NCBI RefSeq assembly: GCF_002086155.1
Contig: NZ_MVHE01000032.1
Span: forward strand, 1 to 57,923
Length of the DNA stretch: 57,923 bases
Direction: 5' to 3'
Origin: Mycobacterium angelicum
GTDB lineage: Bacteria > Actinomycetota > Actinomycetes > Mycobacteriales > Mycobacteriaceae
The notes beneath the pieces are model-generated. The model saw only the letters and a program-made list of their open reading frames with translations. It was not told the origin of the DNA and ran no database searches. The translations under genes were made by a program, and so were the position numbers. This document shows positions 25,629 through 34,523 of this stretch, piece by piece. Numbering within the stretch: position 1 is the first letter of the stretch; every line of letters begins with the position of its first letter.

Positions 25629-26494
25629 GCAGAAACCCCACGAGGATGCCCGTGACGCAGAAGACGATTGTCATCACCGGTGCCAGTGACGGAATCGGTG
25701 CGGCGGCCGCACGTCAGCTCAGCCGCAATGGACACAATGTCGTGGTGGTGGGCCGCTCGGAGAGCAAGACCAAATCAGTGGCCGCCGAGTTGGGTGCGGA
25801 CCATTTCGTGGCAGACTTCGCCGAGCTGTCCCAAGTGCGAGCATTAGCCGACAAAATCCGTTCGGGGTATCCGCGCATCGACGTATTGGCAAACAATGCG
25901 GGCGGCATGTGCAGTCAAACTCAGCTGACGGCCGATGGCTATGAGAAGACGTATCAGGTCAACTACTTGGCGCCGTTTCTACTTACCGCGCAGTTGCTGG
26001 ATCTATTGATCGATTCTCGCGCCGTCGTCGTCAATACAACAAGTTCGTCGCAGCAGCTGCTCGTCCGGGTCGGCATCAACGATCTGGAGAACACGGCTCG
26101 ACGTCGGCCCAGCATTGCCTATGCCCTCACCAAACTGGCTATCGTCATGTTCACCACGGAACTGCATCGCCGATACCACGCCCGCGGCTTGTCGGCCGCG
26201 ACGTTTCATCCCGGCTATGTCAACTCCAACTTCGGCGAAGCGTCGGGGTCCCGCTTTCTTAATTTCATGAAGTACCGCGTACCGGTGACCGCGCGGTTCA
26301 CCGCCACTGCCGAGCAGGGTGCTGAACAGCTGATTTGGCTGGCATCGGGCACGCCAGGTGTCGATTGGACCTCGGGGGAGTACTACTCGAGACACAGGAT
26401 CGCCAAAGCCAACCGTGCGGCCTACGATGCCCGGCTTACGAGCGAGTTGTGGGACCGCACTATGGCCAAAATCGGACAGTTCGGGCACCTGTAG
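25625..26494 (+). CDS. Short-chain dehydrogenase/reductase
   Basis: The 289-residue SDR has the TGASDGIG nucleotide-binding loop, the NNAGG motif, and a YALTK catalytic Tyr-Lys pair, with a Ser-rich NTTSSSQQ before it. The wider pattern resembles retinol dehydrogenase/WW-oxidoreductase-type SDRs. The GTG start at 25625 overlaps the P450 stop; an ATG at 25646 is an alternative that starts closer to the Rossmann fold. As last gene of the operon it probably oxidises a hydroxylated product of the P450 using NAD(P). Confidence 0.88.
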   Translation: MSRNPTRMPVTQKTIVITGASDGIGAAAARQLSRNGHNVVVVGRSESKTKSVAAELGADHFVADFAELSQVRALADKIRSGYPRIDVLANNAGGMCSQTQLTADGYEKTYQVNYLAPFLLTAQLLDLLIDSRAVVVNTTSSSQQLLVRVGINDLENTARRRPSIAYALTKLAIVMFTTELHRRYHARGLSAATFHPGYVNSNFGEASGSRFLNFMKYRVPVTARFTATAEQGAEQLIWLASGTPGVDWTSGEYYSRHRIAKANRAAYDARLTSELWDRTMAKIGQFGHL

Positions 26495-26630
26495 CCGTCG
26501 TGGGGTCACCGAAGCGTGCCGAATGTGCCAATCGGCGTTGCCGATAAGGACTAATGGCCCTAGGGCAGGCCGTCGGAATTCATGAAGCTCGAAATTGACC
26601 TAGTCCGCAGCATGATTCGGAGACCGGCCC

Positions 26631-26879
26631 ATGCATCAGAACAGTCATCGGCAGTCCGTCATACATCCACTGGTCACGCTCGCTATCGACGAGCACCACG
26701 GAAGGACATTTGCAAAGGTCGAGTTGGAATGGGGCGGCGCACATTTTGCCGGACTAGGCGTGGCATACCGTCATCCAGCCGATTGTCTGACGAGTAAGAC
26801 CGGTCAGGAGTTGGCGACGGCGCGAGCCTTTTCACACCTTGCCGATCAGGTCAGCACGATGTGCCGGGCCCGCAACTGA
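26631..26879 (+). CDS. DUF1876 domain protein (Rv1738/Rv2632c-like)
   Basis: The 82-residue protein matches the small DUF1876 family: VTLAIDEHHGRTFAKVELEW, FAGLGVAYRHPAD, and a TGQELATARAFSHLADQV end. Rv1738 is a member strongly induced by hypoxia and proposed to act on ribosomes during dormancy. A GGAGAC lies shortly before the ATG. It sits alone between two SDR genes; I saw no clear DosR box in the 130 bases upstream. Confidence 0.75.
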   Translation: MHQNSHRQSVIHPLVTLAIDEHHGRTFAKVELEWGGAHFAGLGVAYRHPADCLTSKTGQELATARAFSHLADQVSTMCRARN

Positions 26880-26929
26880 CGTAGTTAGCTGCACCGGCGG
26901 GTCAGCTGTCCAGGCCACCGACTACGATC

Positions 26930-26947
26930 GCTAACTGTGCTAACTGT
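26930..26947. repeat. Tandem 9-bp direct repeat GCTAACTGT
   Basis: GCTAACTGT occurs twice back to back, 30 bases before the SDR start at 26978. It lies where a promoter or regulator-binding site for that gene is expected. Confidence 0.5.
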
Positions 26948-26977
26948 TGGTCTGGTCGAGTCGGTCGGCCCTAAGGC

Positions 26978-27772
26978 ATGAGCGAAGGCGTGAGCGCCGA
27001 GACGGCATTGGTCACCGGTGGTGCTTCCGGTATTGGACGAGAAGTCGTCACTCAGTTGCGCAACGCGGGTCATGACGTTGTCGCCTGGGACCTCGCCGGT
27101 GCCGATATCGATTGCGATGTCAGCGATCCCGACGCGGTGTCCGCGGCGATGGAACAGACCGTGCGGCAGCACGGAGTACCTACCCGGGTGGTGACCTCCG
27201 CCGGGATCGGGTCGTCCGGTCTGCTGCTGGCATTGCCACCCGCGGAATGGGAACGGGTCCTGGCGGTCAATCTCACCGGCACTTGGTTGACGCTCCGCGC
27301 GGCCGCCCAAGCCATGATCGACGCCGACGTGCCGGGCTCCATTGTCGCGGTCTCCAGCATCAGCGGCAGCATCGCAGACCGGGATATGGGCGCCTACTGC
27401 GTATCGAAGGCCGGCCTGGACATGCTGGTGAAGGTCGCGGCTGCGGAGTGGGGTGTCCATGGCATTCGCGTCAACGCCGTCGGCCCCGGTGTCACTCGAA
27501 CCCCGATGCTGCCCGACGCCGAGAAATGGCCCGCCTGGGTCGAGGGCATGTCCAAGCGAACCGCCCTGCGTCGTCTGGGGGAGCCCAGCGACGTCGCCGA
27601 GGCAATCGTGGGTGTACTCGAAATGTCTTGGGTGACCGGACAAGTGCTGCACGCCGACGGCGGCCTGTCCCTACACAGCCCCATCGATGCGTACGGCCAA
27701 GTCGAGAAGCTGATGAGGCTCAAGAAACTGCGCGAAATACACGAACAGAAGCAACGGGCCAAAGAAAGCTAG
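26978..27772 (+). CDS. Short-chain dehydrogenase/reductase (FabG-like)
   Basis: The 264-residue classical SDR has TGGASGIG (cofactor loop), an SAG variant of NNAG, the SSIS serine region, YCVSKAG (catalytic Tyr and Lys) and a GPGVTRTPM substrate-loop start. A Lys/Arg/Glu-rich tail (LMRLKKLREIHEQKQRAKES) extends beyond the usual end and may be a helical oligomerisation arm. It converges on an alcohol dehydrogenase gene, overlapping its end by four bases. It probably oxidises a hydroxylated lipid intermediate. Confidence 0.88.
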   Translation: MSEGVSAETALVTGGASGIGREVVTQLRNAGHDVVAWDLAGADIDCDVSDPDAVSAAMEQTVRQHGVPTRVVTSAGIGSSGLLLALPPAEWERVLAVNLTGTWLTLRAAAQAMIDADVPGSIVAVSSISGSIADRDMGAYCVSKAGLDMLVKVAAAEWGVHGIRVNAVGPGVTRTPMLPDAEKWPAWVEGMSKRTALRRLGEPSDVAEAIVGVLEMSWVTGQVLHADGGLSLHSPIDAYGQVEKLMRLKKLREIHEQKQRAKES

Positions 27773-28926
27773 TCGACGGCGAATTCGATGATGCCCCGGA
27801 CGATTTCGCCGTTGTGCAAGTCGCGGTAAGCATCGTTGATGTCGTCGAGGCGATAACGCCTGGTGATCATCTCGTCGAGCTGCAGCTGGCCGGTCTGGTA
27901 GAGCCTGGCCAGCCGGGCGATGTCGGCCCTGGCGTTGCATGACCCGAATATGGTCCCCGCCAGGGTCTTATTCATCAGGATGAAGTCCTGTAGATCGACC
28001 TTGACGGAGCGGGTCGTTTGTGCGGTCATGCCGGTGAGCACACAAGTCCCGCCCTTGCGGGTGAGCTTCAGCGCGTCGCCGACGTCGGCGGCGGTAATCA
28101 GCGACGGTGAGACCACCACGGCGTCGGCCATGACCCCGTAGGTCAAGTCGCGCACCAGGTCAAGTGCCTCGGAAAGCGTTGCGGCGCTGTGGGTTGCGCC
28201 GAATATCCGCGCCGATTTCTGCTTGAATTCCACCGGGTCGACCGCGACGATCTGCGCGGCTCCGTTGATTCGGGCGCCCTGAATGGCGCCCGTGCCGATT
28301 CCGCCGGCGCCGACGACGACGACCGTATCGCCGGCGCGCATGCCGGCGCGATGGGCGACCGAGCCGTAACCGGTGGGAATGGCACAGGACAGCAATGCGC
28401 TGGGCGCCAGGGGCAGGCTGGGCTCGATCTTGACGAGTGAATTCGCCGATACGACAGTGTGTTCGGCGAATGCGCCGATCTTGGCCAGATGCCCGAGCGG
28501 GCGGCCGTCGGCGGTGTGATGACGGAAGGTGCCGTCGGTGGGCATCCCCGGGGTCATCGTGCCCATGCCCGCGTCGCAGATGTACTCCATGCCGCTCGCA
28601 CACCACCGGCACTGTCCGCACACGGCGACGAACGACATCACCACGTGGTCGCCGACCGCGAAATCCGTTACGCCGGGGCCGATTTCACGGACGGTTGCCG
28701 AGCCTTCGTGTCCGCCGATCGTGGGGAACATGGGTGTGCGGCCCAGCGATCGCATCACCTCGTTGGGTACCGACATGTCACCGGTGAGGATGTGGTCGTC
28801 GGTGTGGCAGAGGCCGGCGGCCGCCATCTCGACCAGGACTTCGCCGGTGCGGGGCGGATCGAGCTCGAATTCCTCGATGGACCACGGCCCGCCGACGTCG
28901 TGCAGGATGGCCGCCCGGCTCCTCAT
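27769..28926 (-). CDS. Zinc-dependent alcohol dehydrogenase, NDMA-type
   Basis: This 385-residue medium-chain dehydrogenase has LCHTDDH with a catalytic zinc Cys, GGHEGSATV, a structural zinc cluster (CGQCRWC followed by YIC), and a GAGGIGTGA Rossmann turn. The RSRAAIL start, the AHRAGM motif and the LDEMITRRY ending resemble the actinobacterial NDMA-dependent/AdhD-type group, which keep the cofactor tightly bound. Its ATG overlaps the stop of a P450 gene by four bases, so it probably oxidises the P450-made alcohol. Longer frames extending to 29208 run antisense-like into the P450 and are rejected. Confidence 0.88.
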   Translation of the reverse strand: MRSRAAILHDVGGPWSIEEFELDPPRTGEVLVEMAAAGLCHTDDHILTGDMSVPNEVMRSLGRTPMFPTIGGHEGSATVREIGPGVTDFAVGDHVVMSFVAVCGQCRWCASGMEYICDAGMGTMTPGMPTDGTFRHHTADGRPLGHLAKIGAFAEHTVVSANSLVKIEPSLPLAPSALLSCAIPTGYGSVAHRAGMRAGDTVVVVGAGGIGTGAIQGARINGAAQIVAVDPVEFKQKSARIFGATHSAATLSEALDLVRDLTYGVMADAVVVSPSLITAADVGDALKLTRKGGTCVLTGMTAQTTRSVKVDLQDFILMNKTLAGTIFGSCNARADIARLARLYQTGQLQLDEMITRRYRLDDINDAYRDLHNGEIVRGIIEFAVD

Positions 28927-30158
28927 GCGGCAGGTACGAAGGTGACCGGAAGCTTGTTCGGTGACCGGAAGGTGAGCCCGACGATCTTGGACTCCACGCC
29001 GGTTCCGTCGTCGGGAACGAACGCCAGGTTTTTGACGCGGTCGAACAGACTGTTCAGCATCACCCGCGTTTCCAGTCGGGCCAGGTGCATGCCAAGGCAC
29101 ATGTGGATGCCGCCGGCGAATGCGATGTGCGCCTGGCGCGGGCGCTGGATGTTGAAGGTGTTGGGGTCGGTCCATCGGCTGTCGTCGCGATTGGCCGAGC
29201 CCATACACATGTCGATCTGGGCGTCGGCCGGGATTGTCTTGCCGCCTATTTCGACGTCTTCGGTGGTGGTTCGCATGACCATGGTGAGTGGGGTTTCAAA
29301 GCGCAGACCCTCTTCGATCGCGCCCGGAATCAACGACCGATCGTGATAGACCATCGACAGCTGGTCGGGGTGAGTCAGCAAGAGATACAGCAGATTGCCC
29401 GACGAACGATATGTCGTTTCCAAGCCGGCCGGTAGCAAGAGTCGCAGGAAGGCGATGATGGCCTCGTCGGTCAGCTTCTCGCCCTCGATCTCAGCGCCGA
29501 CCAGGTCGCCGATGATGTCGTCGGTGAGCTTGCGGCGCCGCTGCTCGACCTGATTGAGGAAGTAACCGTGCAACTCGGCGGCCGCGTTCAGGCCCGCCAT
29601 GATGTCGGTCGGGATGGAGATGAGATCCAGAGAGAGGCGGCGGAACAGGTCGAGATCCTCTTCGGGAAGCCCCAGCAGCGTGGCGATGATTCGGGTGGGG
29701 AATTCGAACGTCACCGCCTTGACGAGGTCGGCCGCGCCGTGGTCCTTGATCTCATCGACGAGCTGATCGCACACCGGCCCGATCACCGATGGCTCCCAGC
29801 GCTCCAGCGCGGTGGCGCGAAACGCCTTTGCCACCAGGTTGCGGTGATCGTGATGCTCCCTGCCGCCCATCGCCAAGATGGTGTGTCCCATCACCAGCCC
29901 GATGGTCTTGTCGTAGTTGGCCGACGTGAAGATCCGGTCGTCGCGAAAAGCCTGAAATACGCCGTCATAGCCGAACAGCACCCACTCGTCGTTGGGCTTG
30001 AGCTCCTCGGGCATCTGCGACTGGTCGGACAGGCCGCCGTGCCAGACCGGGTCGGTGCGCCGCATGTGTTCGAAGAACGGGTAGGGGCTGGTCTCGCCGG
30101 TGAAGTCGAGGGTTACGGCCTGGCCCTCGGGGTCGGTGTGGTCGGTGCGCAGCGTCAT
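28923..30158 (-). CDS. Cytochrome P450
   Basis: The 411-residue P450 has an AGLETT I-helix (Ala244 to Thr249), the ExxR pair EEGLR (Glu283, Arg286), and FAGGIHMCLG with Cys354 as heme ligand. The I-helix acid is Glu in place of the more frequent Asp. It is followed in the same operon by an NDMA-type alcohol dehydrogenase, a typical hydroxylation-oxidation couple. An inverted repeat GCTAT...ATAGC lies about 55 bases upstream. Family number cannot be given from sequence alone. Confidence 0.92.
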   Translation of the reverse strand: MTLRTDHTDPEGQAVTLDFTGETSPYPFFEHMRRTDPVWHGGLSDQSQMPEELKPNDEWVLFGYDGVFQAFRDDRIFTSANYDKTIGLVMGHTILAMGGREHHDHRNLVAKAFRATALERWEPSVIGPVCDQLVDEIKDHGAADLVKAVTFEFPTRIIATLLGLPEEDLDLFRRLSLDLISIPTDIMAGLNAAAELHGYFLNQVEQRRRKLTDDIIGDLVGAEIEGEKLTDEAIIAFLRLLLPAGLETTYRSSGNLLYLLLTHPDQLSMVYHDRSLIPGAIEEGLRFETPLTMVMRTTTEDVEIGGKTIPADAQIDMCMGSANRDDSRWTDPNTFNIQRPRQAHIAFAGGIHMCLGMHLARLETRVMLNSLFDRVKNLAFVPDDGTGVESKIVGLTFRSPNKLPVTFVPAA

Positions 30159-30211
30159 CAGCGCTCCTCCTGGGCAAGCGGGAAAGGCAGGTTCGTACCG
30201 CCTGGAATATC

Positions 30212-30231
30212 GCTATCATAATATAAATAGC
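30212..30231. promoter_or_regulatory. AT-rich inverted repeat upstream of P450/ADH operon
   Basis: GCTATCATAATATAAATAGC has exact five-base arms GCTAT/ATAGC in an AT-rich island, 54 bases before the P450 start. Its right half TATAAATAGC recurs exactly at 50804-50813 in front of the CoA-transferase gene. Confidence 0.4.
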
Positions 30232-30397
30232 AACGAAGCCGGTCGACAAGGCGGTGATTTCGTGGTGCTGGAAGTCTGGGTATCGCCGAATTCCGAGCCG
30301 AGACGCTGGCCGCCGAACGCGATCATGCTGACCGGCTCGCCGCCGAGCGGGCCGCGGCAACCGACACCGCCAATTCGCCTGCGCCGCTGCTGATTAC

Positions 30398-30540
30398 GCA
30401 CACGGCGGTGGCTTTGCTACCGGGAACCTGGACACCGACCACGCACGCTGCGTGGAGTTGGCGCCCGAGAACCCGGAGATCGACCCGTGCCGCGACGAAG
30501 TGATCGACTACGCCAATCGGCTGTCCCGAATTGGGCTGTC
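30398..30540 (+). pseudogene. Esterase relic (HSL-type alpha/beta hydrolase) with internal deletion
   Basis: One frame reads AHGGGFATGNLDTDHARCVEL and then APENP. In intact esterases of this family the HGGGF oxyanion segment and ...CVELA are followed by a strand ending DYRLAPENP. Here about twenty residues between VELA and APENP seem to be missing. No full-length frame exists around it and no start or catalytic GDSAGG follows. It lies in a 440-base gap between a P450 gene and the Mce-associated pair. It is most likely the remnant of a lipase/esterase gene lost by deletion. Confidence 0.5.
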
Positions 30541-30599
30541 TCCCAGGAGAACCGGGCCTGGCACGCCCAGACGCTGCGTCGTACGTTGGCGATGTAGCG

Positions 30600-31247
30600 C
30601 TAAACCGGCGTGAACTTGGTGATCAACCATTTGCCGTCGACCAGAGCGAGGTTCACCAGCACGCTGCTGGCCGCCATCGACGGATCGGGGCTGTCCTTGC
30701 TCGTGGTGTTCTGGTCGACGAAGACCAGCACGACGGCCGAATTGGGATGCAATTCCGAAATCGCGGCACGCATCACGTGAGCCGTGGTCTTCAACGACTT
30801 CTGTTTTGCCGCCGGTGCCACGATCTGCTGGGTGAATTGGTCGTAGTAGGACAAGAAGTCGCCGGACAGATGTGATTTGGCGGTGGCGAAGTCCTTGTCC
30901 AGAGTGTCGGGAGAGTACGACAACAACGCGACCGTCCCGTCGGACGCCGCATTGATGGCCGCGCGCGCGACACTGGGGTCGGTCTGTTGATCGGGCTGGT
31001 ACTGCTTGACGTACAACCACGCCGTCACGCCGCCGGAGATCAGCACGAGCAGAATCAGCAGCACCGGGACGGGTCGCACATTGACTTGCACGCGCAATAA
31101 GTCGCGTCGCAAGAAGCGGCGCAGCTTGCGGGTCTTCTCCTCGGAAACCTGCTCGTCGGATTCCTCGGCCGCCGAGTCGTCGGCTTCGGGGTCTGCGTCG
31201 ATCGTCAAGGCTTCAGTGGCCTCGGGGTCGCGCACTTCATCGGTCAC
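30600..31247 (-). CDS. Mce-associated membrane protein (Rv1362c-like)
   Basis: The 215-residue protein has an acidic cytosolic N-terminus, a basic patch (LRRFLRRDLLRVQVNVRP), one membrane helix (VLLILLVLISGGVTAWLYV) and an extracytoplasmic alpha/beta domain ending VDGKWLITKFTPV. This is the Mam (Mce-associated) layout. It overlaps the preceding Mam gene by four bases. The pair, by size and by the nearby Rv1364c/Rv1365c-like genes, corresponds to M. tuberculosis Rv1362c-Rv1363c as I recall them. Mam proteins are thought to stabilise Mce lipid transporters. No mce genes are adjacent. Confidence 0.82.
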   Translation of the reverse strand: MTDEVRDPEATEALTIDADPEADDSAAEESDEQVSEEKTRKLRRFLRRDLLRVQVNVRPVPVLLILLVLISGGVTAWLYVKQYQPDQQTDPSVARAAINAASDGTVALLSYSPDTLDKDFATAKSHLSGDFLSYYDQFTQQIVAPAAKQKSLKTTAHVMRAAISELHPNSAVVLVFVDQNTTSKDSPDPSMAASSVLVNLALVDGKWLITKFTPV

Positions 31248-32032
31248 GGTACGAACTCAACTTTCGACATCTTGTATTGCCCGGCCTCTTCGGTCACGGT
31301 CACCCTGAGCCGCCAGGCACGCGGTTCGTCCTTGGCACCCGCGGAATTGGTGACGCGCGAGGTCGCCGAAACCAATACCAAAGCGGAATGTTCATCCATG
31401 GATTCCACGGCCGTCGCGTTCACCGTACCTTCGGTGACTACCTTGGACTGCTCGACGACTTTGGTGAAATCGGCGGCTCGCGCCTGAAAGTCGTCGCGGA
31501 ACTCGCCGGTCGAGCTGTCGATTACCCGCTGGACGTCTTCCTTGGCCTTATTGAAGTCGAGGGAGGTCATATTGATGACGCCCTGCTTGGCCCCGGCGGC
31601 GAATGCCGCGGCGCGCTGCTGGTGTTCGTTGGCTTCCTGATGCTTCCAGACGATGTATCCGCTGAACCCGGCAAAGCCGCAGATGACCAGGATCGCGGCT
31701 ATCTTGGCAACCATCGCCAGCCCGGGCAGTGGCAGCCAGCTGGGCAACCGGTCGCGCCAGGAGCCCGGTGCGGACTCTTCGGCTTCTTCGGCTTCTTCGG
31801 ATTCGTAGTCTTCGTCGTACTCGTCGTAATACTCGCCGAAGTAATCTTCGTCCTCATCAATGGCTTCGCCGGTCAGCGCCGCCCGGCGTAGGCGGGCCGC
31901 GCGCGCCTTGGCGCGGGCGGCGGCGGCGAGCGCTTCGGCTTCGGCGGCTTCAGCTTCGGCTTCTTCGGCCAACGCCAGTGCGTCGGCCTCTGAACTCACC
32001 GAATCCGTCGGCGGTTCGGTTGTCTCAGCCAT
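31244..32032 (-). CDS. Mce-associated membrane protein (Rv1363c-like)
   Basis: This 262-residue protein starts with a long Ala/Glu-rich helical tract (AEEAEAEAAEAEALAAAARA) and an acidic Tyr/Asp/Glu stretch, then a single membrane helix (IAAILVICGFAGFSGYIVW). An extracytoplasmic domain follows, with TSLDFNKAKEDVQRVIDSSTGEFRDDF, the common Mam motif. It is first in a two-gene operon with the Mam protein downstream. The acidic, low-complexity N-terminus probably interacts in the cytosol. Its length of about 261-262 matches Rv1363c. Confidence 0.83.
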   Translation of the reverse strand: MAETTEPPTDSVSSEADALALAEEAEAEAAEAEALAAAARAKARAARLRRAALTGEAIDEDEDYFGEYYDEYDEDYESEEAEEAEESAPGSWRDRLPSWLPLPGLAMVAKIAAILVICGFAGFSGYIVWKHQEANEHQQRAAAFAAGAKQGVINMTSLDFNKAKEDVQRVIDSSTGEFRDDFQARAADFTKVVEQSKVVTEGTVNATAVESMDEHSALVLVSATSRVTNSAGAKDEPRAWRLRVTVTEEAGQYKMSKVEFVP

Positions 32033-32145
32033 TGCAGTTACAGCTCGTCAACATCATTATCGACTGAACTCCGGTATCTCTTACGGTATCGCCCATTGCT
32101 AACATCAGAGTCGCCACCGACCTCCGATAAGGACCGATTAGGCGG

Positions 32146-33282
32146 ATGACCGCTGTCGACTCTCCCGAAAAGATACTCTTTACCTCAACTACCCAAGCAT
32201 TTCTCCTCAAAGAAGCGCCACTGCGGTACGTCCGCGAACTGCATTCGGCGGGTAAGTCCTTTGACCCTGTGTGGTGGCGGCGGGCCGCTGAGCTCGGGTG
32301 GACGGGTCTGCTGGTGCCGGAGGAGTTGGGCGGCGGCAGCGTGACTGGCAACGGCGTTGCCGACCTGGCCCTAGTCGCCGAACAGCTCGGCAAGACGGTG
32401 GCGCCCGGTCCGCTCTATCCGGTCAGCACGGTGCTCGCGGGGCTGGTGGACTGCGGTGAGCCGCAGGCGCACGCCGACCTGATCGCAGCGCTGATATCGG
32501 GTGAAACAGTGGCGTCCTGGGCGGTCGCCGAACCCGGACGGGGCTGGGAGCCGCTGACTCCGACGGTCACCGCCACCGCGACCGAGGCCGGCTACCGGCT
32601 GGACGGCAGCAAAGACCGCGTGGAAGCCGGCGCGCAGAGCGCGGTGCTGCTGGTCGTGGCCCGATGCGGTGACGATGTTCGGCAGTTCCTGGTCCCGGCC
32701 CAGGCGCCGGGAGTGCGGATCGCCGCGCTGCAGTCGGTGGACCTGGTCAAGCAATACGCGCGGGTCGATTTCGACGGTGTGGTCGTGGCCAGGTCCGCGG
32801 CCGTCGGCCACGCCGGGGAGACCGCCGCACTGATCGAGCGCCAAAGCCAGCTCGCCCAGGTGCTGCAGTGCGCCGAGGTGGTCGGCATTCTGCAGACCGT
32901 GTTCGACTTCACCGTTCAGTGGGCTCTCGACCGGCACACCTTCGGCCGCCCGCTGGCCTCGTATCAGGCGCTCAAGCACGGGTTCGCGGATATGAAGATG
33001 TGGCTCGAAGCCTGCCGTGCCACCACGGCCGCTGCGGTCGCCGATATTGCGGCCCGAGCGACCTCGGCCGGCAGGTCGGCCAGCATCGCCAAGTCCTATG
33101 TCGGCGAGCTGGCCGGCCGGATCGTCCAGGGCTGCGTGCAGATGCACGGCGGCATCGGCGTCACCTGGGAACACGATCTGCACCTATACCTGAGACGGGT
33201 TACGTTGTACCGCTCCATGTTCGGCACACCCGAGGAGCACAACCTGCGGGTGTACGAGGCGGAAAGGGCGCTGTCCCAATGA
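32146..33282 (+). CDS. Acyl-CoA dehydrogenase, FadE (first subunit of a pair)
   Basis: The 378-residue acyl-CoA dehydrogenase has the N-terminal helical part (WWRRAAELGWTGLLVPEELGGGS), a mid beta domain and the C-terminal FAD-binding region with RHTFGRPLASYQALKHGFADM and QMHGGIGVTWEHDLHLYLRR. It ends in a four-base overlap with a second FadE gene. In mycobacterial sterol degradation, adjacent FadE genes encode alpha2beta2 heterotetramers in which only one subunit bears the catalytic Glu. This subunit's SWAVAEPG in place of the usual (S/T)EP-G-SD loop suggests a partner role. Confidence 0.88.
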   Translation: MTAVDSPEKILFTSTTQAFLLKEAPLRYVRELHSAGKSFDPVWWRRAAELGWTGLLVPEELGGGSVTGNGVADLALVAEQLGKTVAPGPLYPVSTVLAGLVDCGEPQAHADLIAALISGETVASWAVAEPGRGWEPLTPTVTATATEAGYRLDGSKDRVEAGAQSAVLLVVARCGDDVRQFLVPAQAPGVRIAALQSVDLVKQYARVDFDGVVVARSAAVGHAGETAALIERQSQLAQVLQCAEVVGILQTVFDFTVQWALDRHTFGRPLASYQALKHGFADMKMWLEACRATTAAAVADIAARATSAGRSASIAKSYVGELAGRIVQGCVQMHGGIGVTWEHDLHLYLRRVTLYRSMFGTPEEHNLRVYEAERALSQ

Positions 33283-34523
33283 CCTCGGTGCCATCTGCGG
33301 AATCGGTTGCTGAATTCGCCGACCGGGCCCGAGTATGGCTGGCAGACAACATGCCTCGCATCGACCCGGCATCCCCGCCGGCTGCGCCCCGAGACGACGA
33401 GCGCTCCTGGCAACGCGCCCGGGAACTGCAAAAGCGGCTATACGCAGGCGGATTCGCCGGAATCTGCTTCCCACGCGAGTACGGGGGGCTGGGACTGGAC
33501 TACGAATACCAGCGCGCCTTTGACGAGGCCTCGTTCAGCTACGAGATGCCGTTGATCCTCAACACGCCGACTTTCACCATCTGCTGTGCCACGCTGCTCG
33601 ACACCGGTAGCGAAGCGCAGAAGAAACAGCACATCTGGGCCGCGCTGCGCGGCGACGAGGTACTGGTGCAGTTGTTGTCCGAGCCCAGCGGCGGATCCGA
33701 TCTGGCGGGCGTCATCACGCGAGCCGAACGTCAAGGCGACCGATGGGTGATCAACGGCGCAAAGACGTGGAGCACCAGCGCATTTGCCGCTGACTACGGA
33801 CTGTGTCTGGCCCGCACCGATTGGGACGTGCCCAAGCACGACGGGCTCACCATGTTCCTGGTGCCCATCGCCCACCCGGGAATCACGTTGCGGCGCATCA
33901 CCCAGGTCAACGGTTCCGCCGAGTTCTGCGAGGAGTTCCTGGACGGGGTGGACGTCGGCGACGACGCGGTGGTCGGTGAAGTGAATGCCGGCTGGGCGGT
34001 GGCATCGCGGCAGCTGTACCACGAACGCCGCGCGGTGGGCCAGGGCTCGGAGTTCGCCAGCGGCAGCGGCAGCGAGGGCGGCCACACCATCCCGGTCGAC
34101 TACGCCGGTCTGGCGGCCAAGACCGGCCAGGCCGACAACGAGCGCGTCAAGGAGATGGCCGGGCGGGCACTGGTGCACCGTGCGGTCGCCGAGCAGCTGA
34201 TCGACCATGTCTATCGCAGCGTCCGCGACGGTGCGCTGCCGCCGGCGGCCGGGACGCTCATCAGGCTGTTCCACGCCGAGACCGTGACGCTGGAGGTCGA
34301 CACCGCGCTGTCGATCGCGGGGTCCGCCGGCGTCGTCGGACAATACGGAGACGGCTTGCAGACCGGATTCCGCTATCTGTCCCGGCAATCGGTCGCCATT
34401 GGTGGCGGTACCACCGAAATGGCGCGCAATGTCATCGGTGAGCGGGTGCTGAACTTCCCGCGCGAATACACCGCCGACCGCGGGGTCCCGTTCAATCAGG
34501 TACGGCACGGGCAGGCGCGCTGA
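33279..34523 (+). CDS. Acyl-CoA dehydrogenase, FadE (second subunit of a pair)
   Basis: This 414-residue protein carries the full dehydrogenase features: FPREYGGLGLDYEYQ, the LLSEPSGGSDLAG FAD/substrate loop, WVINGAKTWSTSA, and SVAIGGGTTEMARNVIGERVL near the end. The ATG overlaps the preceding FadE stop. With its neighbour it probably forms one heteromeric enzyme acting on a CoA-ester with a bulky acyl group. Its 3' end overlaps the converging MFS gene by about 30 bases. Confidence 0.9.
   Translation: MTSVPSAESVAEFADRARVWLADNMPRIDPASPPAAPRDDERSWQRARELQKRLYAGGFAGICFPREYGGLGLDYEYQRAFDEASFSYEMPLILNTPTFTICCATLLDTGSEAQKKQHIWAALRGDEVLVQLLSEPSGGSDLAGVITRAERQGDRWVINGAKTWSTSAFAADYGLCLARTDWDVPKHDGLTMFLVPIAHPGITLRRITQVNGSAEFCEEFLDGVDVGDDAVVGEVNAGWAVASRQLYHERRAVGQGSEFASGSGSEGGHTIPVDYAGLAAKTGQADNERVKEMAGRALVHRAVAEQLIDHVYRSVRDGALPPAAGTLIRLFHAETVTLEVDTALSIAGSAGVVGQYGDGLQTGFRYLSRQSVAIGGGTTEMARNVIGERVLNFPREYTADRGVPFNQVRHGQAR

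Noticed and set aside
28927..29208. N-terminal extension of the alcohol dehydrogenase
   Set aside because: The extra residues are Arg/His-rich out-of-frame translation of the P450 gene; the ATGA overlap start is standard.
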